Counted from the first letter of the stretch, positions 8,818-16,274 are shown. The stretch is DNA of 48,980 nt from Acidobacteriota bacterium (GCA_021323895.1 JAJPKD010000148.1:1-48980); one strand, 5' to 3'. Made by a program: numbers and translations. The notes: generated by a model from the letters alone, not told the origin.

Positions 8818-10653
8818 ATGCGATCAATTATTCAAATTGCGCTCGTTGGTGTTCTAATTTTTTCCACTACGGTGTTCACGATGGCTCAGGAAGGCGAGGG
8901 AGACACAAATACGGCGACGCGCACGATGCGTCCCGTCGTTCGTGGCCGGCATTTCGCCGTCACGTCGATGAAGGCTGAAGCCACGCGCGCGGCTGAACGC
9001 ATCCTGGAAAAAGGCGGCAACGCCTTCGATGCGATCGTCGCGGGACAAGCCGTGCTGGGCATTGTCGATCAAGCGATGAACGGCATCGGCGCCGATGCAA
9101 CGCTGTTGGTTTACGACGCGAAAGCGAAGAACGTCTATTCGATCAATGCAGAAGGCACTGCGCCGAAGCTGGCGACGATTGAATGGTACAAAGAACACAA
9201 CGGCGGCAAGCTGCCGGTAAACGATTCGCTCCTGTCGGCGACCGTGCCGGGTTGCATCGATGCGTGGTACATCCTGCTCGATCGTTGGGGTACGATGAGC
9301 TTCGCGCAAGTCTTGGCGGAAGCGATCGACCTCGCTGAAAACGGATTTCCCGTTGGCGATTCGCTGGCACGCGCCTTCACGACCCAGGCAGCAAGCCGCA
9401 AGCTGCACAAATATCCAACCAGCGTGAAGCTCTATTACGCGAACGATCGTCCGCCCCAAGCCGGCGAGATCTTTCGCAATCCCGATCTCGCGCGCACACT
9501 CAGACATCTGGTTGAAGCGGAAACGCAGAACAAACGCAAAGGTCGTCATGCGGCTTTGAAGGCGGCGCGCGATCGCTTTTACAAAGGCGATATTGCGCGC
9601 GAGATGGCCGCGTTCTCGGAAGCGAATGGCGGGCTGTTCCGCTATGAAGACTTTGCCAATTACACCGCAAAGGTCGAAGAGCCGGTGTCGATCGACTTTC
9701 ACGGTTATCAAATCTACAAGAATGCTTCGGCTAGTCAGGGCCCGGCCGAACTCTTCGCGTTGCGCATTCTGGAGGGCTATGACTTGAAAGCGATGGGCCA
9801 TAACAGCGCTGACTACATTCACACGAGTGTTGAAGCGACCAAGTTGGCGATGGCCGATCGCGAGAAGTATCTCGGCGATATGGATTTCATCAAGATTCCC
9901 TACGCCGGGTTGCTTTCGAAAGAGTACGCGGCCGAGCGTCGCGCGATGATTAATAAGAACAACGCGTCGCTCGACTTTCGCCCGGGCACTGCGGAGAAGT
10001 TCACCAGCGACGCGACGCCGCTCTTCCGGCCGGTGCAGGTTACGACCAGCGACTTTGCCGACCATGACGGTGACACGAGCTACATCGCAGTGATCGACGG
10101 CGCGCGCAACATGATCAGCTTCACGCCAAGTTTGCACAGCGCTTTTGGCGACGCCGTTGTCATGGGCAACCTTGGTTTCATCTTCAATTGCCGCGGCGAC
10201 TACTTCACGCTGAATCCCGGCGAAGCGAATGCGCTCGCGCCGGGCAAGCGTCCGCGCAGCACTTTGCAGGGAACGTTGGTGATGAAAGATGGTCAGCCGC
10301 GTATGGTTCTGGGAACGCCGGGTGCGGATCAGCAGGTGCTGCTGACGATGCAAGCGTTGCTGAACATGATCGAATTCGGCATGAACGTGCAACAGGCGAT
10401 CGAAGCGCCCAAGTGGCTGACGCGCGCCTTTCCCGCTTCGCCTTTTCCCCACACAATGTATCCGGGTGATCTCTCGGTCGAGTCACGCGTACCCGAAAGC
10501 GTGCGCAAGGAACTTCTTTCGCGCGGTCACAAGCTTCAAGTTGCCGGGGCATGGTCCTACGGATCGTTGGCCGCGATCGTCGTTGATCCGAAAACCGGAG
10601 TGCTCAACGCCGGCACCGATCCACGCACAGAAGCATACGCCTGGGCCTGGTGA
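8818..10653 (+). CDS. Gamma-glutamyltransferase family protein, secreted
   Basis: Such enzymes are Ntn-hydrolases that self-cleave before a Thr and then hydrolyse or transfer gamma-glutamyl groups, for example from glutathione, in the periplasm. The 611-aa protein has a signal peptide ending FTMAQ, the conserved GGNAFDAIVAGQAVLG start of the large subunit, and GDTSYIAVID where the nucleophilic Thr of the small subunit is expected. GTPGADQQV stands where a Gly-Gly usually follows. ATG 8818 is chosen because AGGAGG lies five bases upstream and the signal peptide starts there; the longer frame from 8743 overlaps the DinB-like gene. The variant motifs leave room for a different acyl substrate. 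Confidence 0.87.
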   Translation: MRSIIQIALVGVLIFSTTVFTMAQEGEGDTNTATRTMRPVVRGRHFAVTSMKAEATRAAERILEKGGNAFDAIVAGQAVLGIVDQAMNGIGADATLLVYDAKAKNVYSINAEGTAPKLATIEWYKEHNGGKLPVNDSLLSATVPGCIDAWYILLDRWGTMSFAQVLAEAIDLAENGFPVGDSLARAFTTQAASRKLHKYPTSVKLYYANDRPPQAGEIFRNPDLARTLRHLVEAETQNKRKGRHAALKAARDRFYKGDIAREMAAFSEANGGLFRYEDFANYTAKVEEPVSIDFHGYQIYKNASASQGPAELFALRILEGYDLKAMGHNSADYIHTSVEATKLAMADREKYLGDMDFIKIPYAGLLSKEYAAERRAMINKNNASLDFRPGTAEKFTSDATPLFRPVQVTTSDFADHDGDTSYIAVIDGARNMISFTPSLHSAFGDAVVMGNLGFIFNCRGDYFTLNPGEANALAPGKRPRSTLQGTLVMKDGQPRMVLGTPGADQQVLLTMQALLNMIEFGMNVQQAIEAPKWLTRAFPASPFPHTMYPGDLSVESRVPESVRKELLSRGHKLQVAGAWSYGSLAAIVVDPKTGVLNAGTDPRTEAYAWAW

Positions 10654-10685
10654 CGTACTGATTTCCACCGCAGCGTGTTGGGCGT

Positions 10686-10750
10686 TAGAGTACCGACTTT
10701 AGTCAGGGCTTTGTCTGTCTCCTAAGAGCCCGACTGAAGTAGGTACTCTG
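10686..10750. repeat. Inverted repeat after the gamma-glutamyltransferase gene
   Basis: Arms AGAGTACCGACTTTAGTCAG and CTGAAGTAGGTACTCT pair imperfectly around a loop of about 20 nt. It contains ACTTTAGTC/GACTGAAGT, like the palindrome that received the transposon at 14603. There is no T-run, so it is not an obvious terminator. Confidence 0.5.
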
Positions 10751-10873
10751 ACCCTGCCCACGCGACCGGTACGCCGCGTGGAATGCTGCTTGCGGGCATC
10801 TCAGCTCTCAATATTTCGCATCCGTTAGGTGGGGTGAATATTGAGCACACCTGAAACCCGAAATGGAGGCAAG

Positions 10874-11593
10874 ATGAAGACAAGGTTAGGCAAGATCACT
10901 CAATTCGCTATTTTCTCTCTCCTGGTTATCGGAATCGCTGCCACCTCAAACACTGCGGCGCAGCGTCGCGGACGCAACTGGGATGGTTATCCAAACTGGG
11001 GCGGCGGCTATCAACTCCGCGAGACGGCTTTGAATGCCGGCTACAACGAAGGTTCAAAGGAAGGCCGCAGCGATCGCGAGCGCAATCGCTATCGCAACTA
11101 CACGGACTTCAGCGCATACAACAACGCCACAAAGGATTACAGCTCGCGGCTCGGCGATCGCGACTTGTATCGTCGCTACTTTCGCTTAGCTTTTGAAAGT
11201 GGCTACGACACTGAGAATCCGAGCAACTATCGCAACGATCGAAACCGCGATCGAGATCGTAATCGAGACCGTGATCGAGATCGTGACCGGGATCGCGATA
11301 GAGATCGCGACCGAGATCGAAACGATCGTTGGGGACGCGATTGGAACCGCTATGGCAACTGGGGCGGTTCGTATGAATTGCGACAGACGGCTTTGAACGC
11401 CGGCTACAACGCTGGCCAAAAAGAAGGCCGCAACGATGCTCGCCGCGGACGTCACCGCAACTACTCGGACTTCAGCGAGTATCGCAACGCGACCGATGAC
11501 TACAGTTCACGCCTCGGCGATCGCGAACTCTATCGGCGCTACTACCGGCAGGGATTCGAAAACGGATACGAAGACGGGTACCGCGGGTACTAA
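10874..11593 (+). CDS. Secreted protein with duplicated domain and Arg/Asp repeat linker
   Basis: This 239-aa protein of unknown function has a signal peptide (MKTRLGKITQ..., cleavage near TAAQR). The same roughly 75-residue unit occurs twice. Each copy starts YQLRETALNAGYN or YELRQTALNAGYN and ends near SSRLGDR(D/E)LYRRY(F/Y)R. The copies are joined by about 35 residues of alternating Arg and Asp encoded by repeats of CGAGATCG. ATG 10874 is chosen over the frame start at 10841 because GGAGGCAAG precedes it and the signal peptide begins there. The charged linker may be a flexible spacer, and its DNA repeats are likely to vary in length between strains. A terminator follows at 11613. Confidence 0.75.
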   Translation: MKTRLGKITQFAIFSLLVIGIAATSNTAAQRRGRNWDGYPNWGGGYQLRETALNAGYNEGSKEGRSDRERNRYRNYTDFSAYNNATKDYSSRLGDRDLYRRYFRLAFESGYDTENPSNYRNDRNRDRDRNRDRDRDRDRDRDRDRDRDRNDRWGRDWNRYGNWGGSYELRQTALNAGYNAGQKEGRNDARRGRHRNYSDFSEYRNATDDYSSRLGDRELYRRYYRQGFENGYEDGYRGY

Positions 11594-11612
11594 GACCGTC
11601 GCCGTTGATAGT

Positions 11613-11678
11613 AAGCCGTGGATAAACGTGGGCGCGGATGATAACTTATTCGCGCCCGCGTTCATCTGCGGCTTTTTT
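11613..11678 (+). terminator. Terminator after the Arg/Asp-repeat gene
   Basis: AAGCCG (11613-11618) pairs with CGGCTT (11669-11674), with inner arms GGCGCG/CGCGCC, and is followed by TTTTTT to 11678. It is built from a dispersed palindromic repeat. Confidence 0.6.
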
Positions 11679-11684
11679 CGTGTC

Positions 11685-11714
11685 GGTACCGCGAGCGATA
11701 GCGAGCGGATCAAG
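11685..11714 (+). repeat. Palindrome family B copy 1 (GCGAGCGATAGCGAGCGG)
   Basis: The core TACCGCGAGCGATAGCGAGC is followed by GGATCAAG. An inverted copy lies at 11779-11803, a direct copy at 13384-13416, inverted copies at 13461-13492 and 13502-13530, and diverged copies at 888-920 and 48061-48092. Confidence 0.7.
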
Positions 11715-11778
11715 AAGATCTCGCCCAGCTAGTCGCCAAGGAGACATCAGCATTTTGGTTCTTACTAATCGCGTCCAT

Positions 11779-11803
11779 GATCCGCTCGCTATCGCTCGCG
11801 GTA
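11779..11803 (-). repeat. Palindrome family B copy 2 (inverted)
   Basis: GATCCGCTCGCTATCGCTCG is the reverse complement of the core at 11685-11714, about 65 bp away. Confidence 0.7.
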
Positions 11804-12018
11804 TAACCCGGCGATTCGCCATTGCGCTCGCACTGACTTCTTAAACTATTCCAGACACGTCTCGTGATATCGAACCTAACGACACGCATCAGCGCAAAAG
11901 AAATCACACCCGGCCCGCTCGGCATTTGGCTTGAGCGTGCAATCGTCGCGCTCTGGTTCTATTTATAATCGCGGCGCCGAATTCAATTGCGGCGGCACAG
12001 ACGGCGTGGCTGCTGGGC

Positions 12019-13419
12019 ATGCTCTTTTGGGTCCTGCGTTTCTTCGTCTGGCCGCGGCCAAAGTTGGAACGCACGCCGATCGACTATCCGATGTTCGGAT
12101 TCTTTCTCTTGACCGGGCTGTCTTCTTTTCTTTCCTACGAACCGTCCGTCTCGATCGGCAAAATGCGCGCGGCCTCGCTCTTCACCATCGTGTACTTGTT
12201 TGCTGAGAATGTTCGCTCGCCGAAAATCCTGCGCGCGCTCACGATTTTGTTGGTGGCCGCGACGATGGTGAATGTGCTGTTCGTCTTTGGGCAATTTGCG
12301 ATTGGGCGCGGCGTGAAAGTTTACCGTGTCGCGCCGAACAGTACGCTCGGCGAAGCGCGCCTGGTTTCGCGGACGCACAACCAAAGCGTGCCGATAATCA
12401 ACGGCGACACGCTCGAATTCGTCGATGGCCAGAAAGTGCGAAACCTCGATCAACTAGTCAGCGCCCTCGATCAAGCGTCGGCTAAGACACCGGCAAAGAT
12501 CCGAGTCTATCGCGTTGAGTGGATCGCGGAACTCGAGGTGCCGCGCGGCCACCTCTTACCCGGCGCGACTGCGGAAGAACGGCTCGGAATTCAGCGTTGG
12601 TCGAGCGGCCGCGATCGACGGGCGACCGGCTTCTACGATCACTGGACCACGTATGCTGAAAGCCTGCAATTGATCGGCTCGCTCGTGCTGGGATTATTTG
12701 TGGCGCTGCCTTTGAAGAAGAGCCGTAACGGCTTGCTCATCGGCGCTGCTTTGGTCGGAATCTGCGGCGCGCTGCTGCTGTCGGTCACGCGCGCCTCGTG
12801 GCTTTCGTTCTTGCTATCGGCCTTCTTGATTGCGATCTTGAGTCTAAGTCGGCGCACCTTGATCGTGATTGGACTCTGCGCGATTCCACTCGTGTTGGGC
12901 GGACTGTTTGTGTTGCGAGCCAAGCGCAACGTCGGGTTCGTAGATCAGAAAGACGATTCGATCGTGTGGCGGCAGAAAATCTGGCGCGAAGGATTTCATC
13001 TACTGACGAGTAATCCGCGCCATCTCGCCGTCGGCGTCAGCATGGACTCGATCAAGTCGCATTGGCGCGAGTGGGATTTATTCGAGGGCGGCAAGCTGCC
13101 GATGGGCCACATGCATTCGGACTATTTGCAGATCGCGCTCGAGCGCGGCGTGCCGACGCTGATCGTTTGGTTGCTGCTGCTGGGAACCTACGCCAGGATG
13201 CTGTGGCGCACGCGTCGTCGTGTGGCCCCAGAGAATTGGATCGAAAAAGGAATCGTGCTGGGCGCGCTGGGTGGCTTGCTCGGCTTCATGTCGAGCGGCG
13301 TCGTGCATTACAACTGGGGCGACTCCGAAGTCGTCATGATCTTTTATTTGATTATGGGATTGAGCTTGGTAGTCGCGAGGGGCGTCAGTACCGCGAGCGA
13401 TAGCGAGCGAATCAAGTAA
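12019..13419 (+). CDS. O-antigen ligase-like membrane protein, 5' end frameshifted
   Basis: This polytopic membrane protein resembles Wzy/WaaL-type O-antigen ligases and polymerases, which act at the periplasmic face of the inner membrane. The Wzy_C-like part shows LSVTRASWLSFL, a long periplasmic loop ending MGHMHSDYLQIALERGVPTL, and later helices. Residues about 128-180 (IINGDTLEFVDGQKVRNLDQ...) look like a PDZ-like insertion. Upstream, the frame from GTG 11864 reads ...WLERAIVALWFYL and stops at 11966. The main frame continues the same helix from 11965 (IIAAPNSIAAAQTAWLLG). A one-base loss near 11965 therefore separates the two parts. The last residues, STASDSERIK, are encoded by an intergenic palindrome copy (13384-13416). 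Confidence 0.8.
   Translation: MLFWVLRFFVWPRPKLERTPIDYPMFGFFLLTGLSSFLSYEPSVSIGKMRAASLFTIVYLFAENVRSPKILRALTILLVAATMVNVLFVFGQFAIGRGVKVYRVAPNSTLGEARLVSRTHNQSVPIINGDTLEFVDGQKVRNLDQLVSALDQASAKTPAKIRVYRVEWIAELEVPRGHLLPGATAEERLGIQRWSSGRDRRATGFYDHWTTYAESLQLIGSLVLGLFVALPLKKSRNGLLIGAALVGICGALLLSVTRASWLSFLLSAFLIAILSLSRRTLIVIGLCAIPLVLGGLFVLRAKRNVGFVDQKDDSIVWRQKIWREGFHLLTSNPRHLAVGVSMDSIKSHWREWDLFEGGKLPMGHMHSDYLQIALERGVPTLIVWLLLLGTYARMLWRTRRRVAPENWIEKGIVLGALGGLLGFMSSGVVHYNWGDSEVVMIFYLIMGLSLVVARGVSTASDSERIK
13384..13416 (+). repeat. Palindrome family B copy 3, inside the O-antigen ligase 3' end
   Basis: GTCAGTACCGCGAGCGATAG begins a copy that encodes the final ten residues of the ligase. The repeat overlaps the true end of the gene. 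Confidence 0.65.
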
Positions 13420-13460
13420 GAGCTTGATATTAATCGGTCTTCTTTTTCCACATAACGAAA

Positions 13461-13530
13461 CTTGATCCCGTCCGATCGCTCCGGGTACTGACAGTTCGTC
13501 ACTTGATCCGCTCGCTGCCGCTCGCGGTAC
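13461..13530 (-). repeat. Palindrome family B copies 4 and 5
   Basis: Two inverted copies lie in tandem: CTTGATCCCGTCCGATCGCT at 13461 and CTTGATCCGCTCGCTGCCGC at 13502. They sit between the ligase and the convergent VOC gene and could form a stem with copy 3. Confidence 0.6.
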
Positions 13531-13535
13531 GGACA

Positions 13536-13940
13536 CTACGCAACTTCTTTCGGCACTTCGCTCATCAGCGCCAAAAAATTTCCTTCTGAATCTTTGAAGT
13601 CCGCCAGCCACAAATCATAAGTTGGCATCGACGCTACCAGGTGCGGCTTGACGATGAATTCAACCCCACGCGCGTTGAAAACCTCGTAAACTCTTTCGAT
13701 GTCGCCAACTTTGTAGTAGATGATCGACGCGGGATGATCCAGATCGGGCCGATCTGCAACGCCGAGCATGAGGCGCACGCCACCGCAGTCAAAGAAGGCC
13801 ATGTTGGGCGGCGCCTCAAACAGAAACTTCATGCCGAGCGTGTCGCGATAAAACTCGATCGCGCGATCCAGGTCTTTCACGTTTACGAAGATTTGGCCGA
13901 TCTGCGACAGAGTCGGGCCTATCGGGATTGGTGCCGTCAC
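13536..13940 (-). CDS. VOC (glyoxalase/bleomycin-resistance) family protein
   Basis: This 134-aa protein has one vicinal-oxygen-chelate domain made of two beta-alpha-beta-beta-beta units. The pattern is IGQIFVNVKDLDRAIEFYRDTLGMKFLF, then FFDCGGVRLMLG, then DLWLADFKDSEGNFLALMSE with a terminal Glu that is usually a metal ligand. Such proteins include lyases, dioxygenases and fosfomycin- or bleomycin-resistance proteins; the substrate cannot be told from the sequence. It is transcribed toward the O-antigen ligase and divergently from lptE, so it is probably an independent gene. Confidence 0.85.
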   Translation of the reverse strand: MTAPIPIGPTLSQIGQIFVNVKDLDRAIEFYRDTLGMKFLFEAPPNMAFFDCGGVRLMLGVADRPDLDHPASIIYYKVGDIERVYEVFNARGVEFIVKPHLVASMPTYDLWLADFKDSEGNFLALMSEVPKEVA

Positions 13941-14019
13941 GATTTTCTCCTTGTAAGAACCTGAGCGGGTTTCCTATAGCATGGCCGGTGACGTATTATC
14001 AACACTCTTCTTTTTCACG

Positions 14020-14565
14020 ATGTTGACCAAGAAAATAATCCGCGCATCTGTCTTTGCAGTCACACTTCTGCTCGTTTCCGGCTTCACGGAATGCTACAAG
14101 CCGGTGACGAAGAGCCAGTTACCGTCGCACATCAAAACGGTTGCCGTGCCGGCGTTTCAGAACAACGCGCTGCGTTACAAGATCGAGCATCGCTTTACCG
14201 AAGCCGTGATGAACGAATTGATTCGCCGCGGCCACGGTTTGAAAGTGCAGAGCGAACGCGAAGGCGCGGATGCGGTCATCGATGGCGTGGTGAGAAGCTT
14301 CGGATTTTCGGGTGTGTTGCTTGACGACAAAGGCCGTGCGCGAATTTTTGAAGTAACCATCACCGCGGCCGTCACGGTTCGCGATCAGCATGAGAACCGG
14401 GTGCTCTACGACAATCAAAATTTCGTTTTCCGTGGCGAGTTCGAATTCGCCAACGACCCGCGCAACTTTTTCAACGAAGAAGATCCCGCGGTGCAGCGCA
14501 TCGCGCGCAGCTTTGCCGAATCGATCGTCTCGACACTCGTAAACGGATTTGGCGTGAAGGAGTAG
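14020..14565 (+). CDS. lptE: LPS assembly lipoprotein LptE
   Basis: LptE plugs the LptD barrel and helps place LPS in the outer membrane. The protein (181 aa from ATG 14020; an upstream ATG at 13981 is possible) has an N-terminal hydrophobic stretch. It is followed by CYKPVTKSQLPSHIKTVAVP and FTEAVMNELIRRG, as in LptE proteins, then a beta-rich C-terminal half. The presumed lipidated Cys is preceded by GFTE, with Glu at -1 instead of Gly or Ala, so the lipobox is atypical. In many genomes holA follows lptE. Here a transposon separates them by 4 kb. Confidence 0.85.
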   Translation: MLTKKIIRASVFAVTLLLVSGFTECYKPVTKSQLPSHIKTVAVPAFQNNALRYKIEHRFTEAVMNELIRRGHGLKVQSEREGADAVIDGVVRSFGFSGVLLDDKGRARIFEVTITAAVTVRDQHENRVLYDNQNFVFRGEFEFANDPRNFFNEEDPAVQRIARSFAESIVSTLVNGFGVKE

Positions 14566-14610
14566 CATAGACTTCAGTCTGTGTTTACCGCTTCGATCAC
14601 AGACTAAAGT
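14566..14610. repeat. Left part of the palindrome split by the transposon
   Basis: The left arm CATAGACTTCAGTCTGTG (14566-14583) and most of the right arm, CACAGACTAAAGT (14598-14610), are here. The last bases, CTATG, lie beyond the transposon at 18655-18659. Without the element and one target copy, the arms match at 17 of 18 positions. Confidence 0.85.
14603..14610 (+). repeat. Left 8-bp target-site duplication ACTAAAGT
   Basis: ACTAAAGT directly precedes the left inverted repeat and is repeated exactly at 18647-18654 after the right one. Eight bases is the usual duplication length for IS1595-family elements. Confidence 0.9.
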
Positions 14611-14634
14611 GGTAATAATATAGCTGACACCGCA
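14611..14634 (+). repeat. Left terminal inverted repeat of the IS1595-type transposon
   Basis: It starts GGTAATAATATA and continues GCTGACACCGCA. Read inward, the right end has the same first twelve bases and then CTTGACACAGCA. Mismatches fall at positions 13, 14 and 21. Confidence 0.92.
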
Positions 14635-14719
14635 GACATTGCGGCTCCCGCCTAAATAGTAGTAGTCTCTCGCTGTTTTTGTGAACGCCCTGCTCCTTTA
14701 CTCACGGAGGAATCTTGCC

Positions 14720-15178
14720 ATGAGGCGGATCGTCTTAGTGTTCTTGTTCTGCTTGTTGGCCGGATGCGCTGATAAACAATCTGAAGTTGCCACTCCGACC
14801 GCGACACCTACACCGCCCAGTGATTTAACGAGTATCGAAAGAGACTTTCAGCTTGAGCGAGATAAAGACGGCAAGATTCAAACTGAAGCGCGCGAGGCTG
14901 CGATTGATGCTATGAAGCGTAATTATCCCAAGGTTGAGATCGTAGGAACGTCTACGCAGGGATTTCAAGGTAATACGTTTTGGGTCGATTTGGACATAAA
15001 AGACAACGGCAAGCCATCGGTTGTTAGCGTCAACGTGCAACGTTTTTTCGATGCGAACGGTAAAGGGTATTGGCGCGTCACCACTCTGAACGACAATCAC
15101 AAAGCGAGACTGAGCACCTATGATCCGTTGATTAAAGAGAAGGATAAGTGGGCGTTTGTTGACGAAGGTAATAAATGA
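14720..15178 (+). CDS. Passenger lipoprotein of unknown function
   Basis: The 152-aa product begins MRRIVLVFLFCLLAGC, with a canonical lipobox (LAGC) at Cys16. A Thr/Pro-rich tether (TPTATPTPP) and a globular domain with alternating strands follow (QGNTFWVDLDIKD, PSVVSVNVQRFF, GYWRVTTLNDN). ATG 14720 is chosen over the upstream frame start because GGAGG lies nine bases before it and the lipobox then sits correctly. Its stop codon overlaps the next start by four bases (ATGA), so the two genes are translationally coupled. It is the first gene inside the left end of the transposon. I do not recognise the family. Confidence 0.78.
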   Translation: MRRIVLVFLFCLLAGCADKQSEVATPTATPTPPSDLTSIERDFQLERDKDGKIQTEAREAAIDAMKRNYPKVEIVGTSTQGFQGNTFWVDLDIKDNGKPSVVSVNVQRFFDANGKGYWRVTTLNDNHKARLSTYDPLIKEKDKWAFVDEGNK

Positions 15179-15570
15179 ATATCTGGCAAAGAATCATTCT
15201 AGGGTGTGCTGCGGTTGCGCTAGCCGTGATGATTGCTTACCCGCCGTGGTTTTTTGACTATCGCTATGATGCTCCCAATTACCCGCGTGGCGGGCAGAAC
15301 ATTCAGGCGCAAAGGTTCGCTGGTTACTATCCTCTTTGGGAGGCGAATACCCCAAGCGATCAATCTCTTTTGGCTTCAATGTTTGGCGTACCGTATCAGC
15401 AGGCTGCGTTACACAGTTTTACGATTCGCATCGACACCGCGCGGCTGTCTATTCAGATTGTCGGGCTGACTCTAGGGACGATTATTCTCTTTGTGATGCT
15501 TCGCGGGGCATCTAACTGGTTTGGTAAAGTAAAAGACTTGCGGTCTCGCATGCGAGACCAAACTTTGTAG
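15175..15570 (+). CDS. Passenger small membrane protein of unknown function
   Basis: This 131-aa protein has a membrane segment at residues about 5-25 and another at about 92-112. Between them lies an external loop of about 65 residues rich in Tyr, Trp and Pro (YPPWFFDYRYDAPNYPRGG). The C-terminal tail is basic (VKDLRSRMRDQ). It begins within the stop codon of the lipoprotein gene, so the two products are probably made together and may interact at the envelope. The stop lies 9 bp from the stop of the convergent small gene. No family is recognised. A role in host fitness or element immunity would be speculation. Confidence 0.7.
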   Translation: MNIWQRIILGCAAVALAVMIAYPPWFFDYRYDAPNYPRGGQNIQAQRFAGYYPLWEANTPSDQSLLASMFGVPYQQAALHSFTIRIDTARLSIQIVGLTLGTIILFVMLRGASNWFGKVKDLRSRMRDQTL

Positions 15571-15579
15571 CCGCACACG

Positions 15580-15744
15580 TCACGCGACTTGCCTTTTCTT
15601 CGCTGCTTTTTTTCGTTCGTACTTCGCTTTCTCTACGTCAATCTCTTTTTTCGGAACGGCCATCAATCGGCGGGTGAAGTCCTCAAAGCGTTTGAATTCT
15701 TCAGGCGGTGGTTGTTTTGGTTTGGTTTTCTTCATCATATCCAT
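15580..15744 (-). CDS. 54-aa highly charged protein, third gene of the cargo operon
   Basis: The product starts MDMMKKTKPKQ and carries EEFKRFEDFTRRLMAVPKKE, then an EIDVEKAKY...KKAAKK tail. It is a small helical basic protein. The ATG at 15744 lies inside the end of the DUF4411 gene (stop at 15735), so the two are coupled; a second ATG at 15738 gives a 4-base ATGA overlap. Short proteins with this FxxF...L..VPK.EID pattern are, from memory, frequent beside PIN or ImmA-type genes. Whether it is an antitoxin, an RNA-binding accessory or something else is not known. Confidence 0.62.
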   Translation of the reverse strand: MDMMKKTKPKQPPPEEFKRFEDFTRRLMAVPKKEIDVEKAKYERKKAAKKRQVA

Positions 15745-16274
15745 TCCAAGTCCTCTGCCAATTCTCGAAGTTTGAGGCATCGAATTCCGCGAATCGCGCA
15801 AACTTCAGGAATTCTATCTTCTCTCAATTTGCTTCTCACCTTAGTTGTTCTTTCAGACTTTCTAAACTCGTCACTAATGATCGCGTAATTGTACTTCTCG
15901 GCAGCCAAAATCAGCCACGGGTCAGCGGGTTCCTTTTTTCGTAAACCCGCGCGTTTGACTAAATCAGGATGACGAGCAGTTATTTTCTGGTGCTCCAAAA
16001 ATAATTTTGGAGATCGTGGCAGAACTAATTCAGTACCGGGAAAGGTGTGTAATCGCGCGAGGGCGTTCGGGTGGTACTTAGTGAGTTCCTTTGCAACTTG
16101 AGCAATCACTTTCAACCTTCCCTCGTCGGCCAACTGATCTAATCCGTCCCATATTTTCACGCGCTCTTTGGTTGAATACGTTGACGTTGCCGGTATCCTG
16201 TGCCGACCATCTAACGTGAGCAGGGAGCACGTATCAATTAAGTAAATCTCAAAAAGGGGAGGGCTAAGCGTCAT
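15735..16274 (-). CDS. DUF4411 PIN-like protein, predicted toxin
   Basis: This 179-aa protein matches the DUF4411 pattern, a branch of the PIN-like nuclease fold. Acidic residues sit at the expected places: D14 in YLIDTCSLL, E63 in QVAKELTKY, D118 in ADPWLILAA and D135 in AIISDE. The family end IPEVCAIRGIRCLKL is also present. PIN proteins usually cleave RNA, often tRNA or mRNA at specific sites. The ATG directly follows the TAA of the XRE-ImmA gene (TAAATG), so expression is coupled. DUF4411 genes are commonly found beside XRE/ImmA-IrrE genes. The toxin role is predicted, not shown. Confidence 0.83.
   Translation of the reverse strand: MTLSPPLFEIYLIDTCSLLTLDGRHRIPATSTYSTKERVKIWDGLDQLADEGRLKVIAQVAKELTKYHPNALARLHTFPGTELVLPRSPKLFLEHQKITARHPDLVKRAGLRKKEPADPWLILAAEKYNYAIISDEFRKSERTTKVRSKLREDRIPEVCAIRGIRCLKLRELAEDLEWI

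Larger units (their letters stand above)
11594..11863. other. Gap holding a terminator and two inverted palindrome copies
   Basis: This 270-bp stretch has no convincing gene. It holds a terminator made from a CGCAGAT-type repeat (11613-11678), a GCGAGCGATAGCGAGCGG repeat copy (11685-11714) and the same repeat inverted (11779-11803). The two inverted copies could pair into a large stem. Confidence 0.6.

Noticed and set aside
11186-11455. Leftward Ile/Val-rich membrane protein
   Set aside because: It is the antisense reading of the Arg/Asp repeat, an artefact of the GATCG repeat.
11955-11972. Programmed -1 frameshift in the O-antigen ligase gene
   Set aside because: There is no X XXY YYZ heptamer and no evident downstream pseudoknot. 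A base loss or sequence error is simpler.
15589-15888. Rightward gene opposite the DUF4411 3' end
   Set aside because: It is antisense to two coupled genes, has a hydrophobic Phe/Leu-rich composition typical of a shadow frame and no ribosome site.
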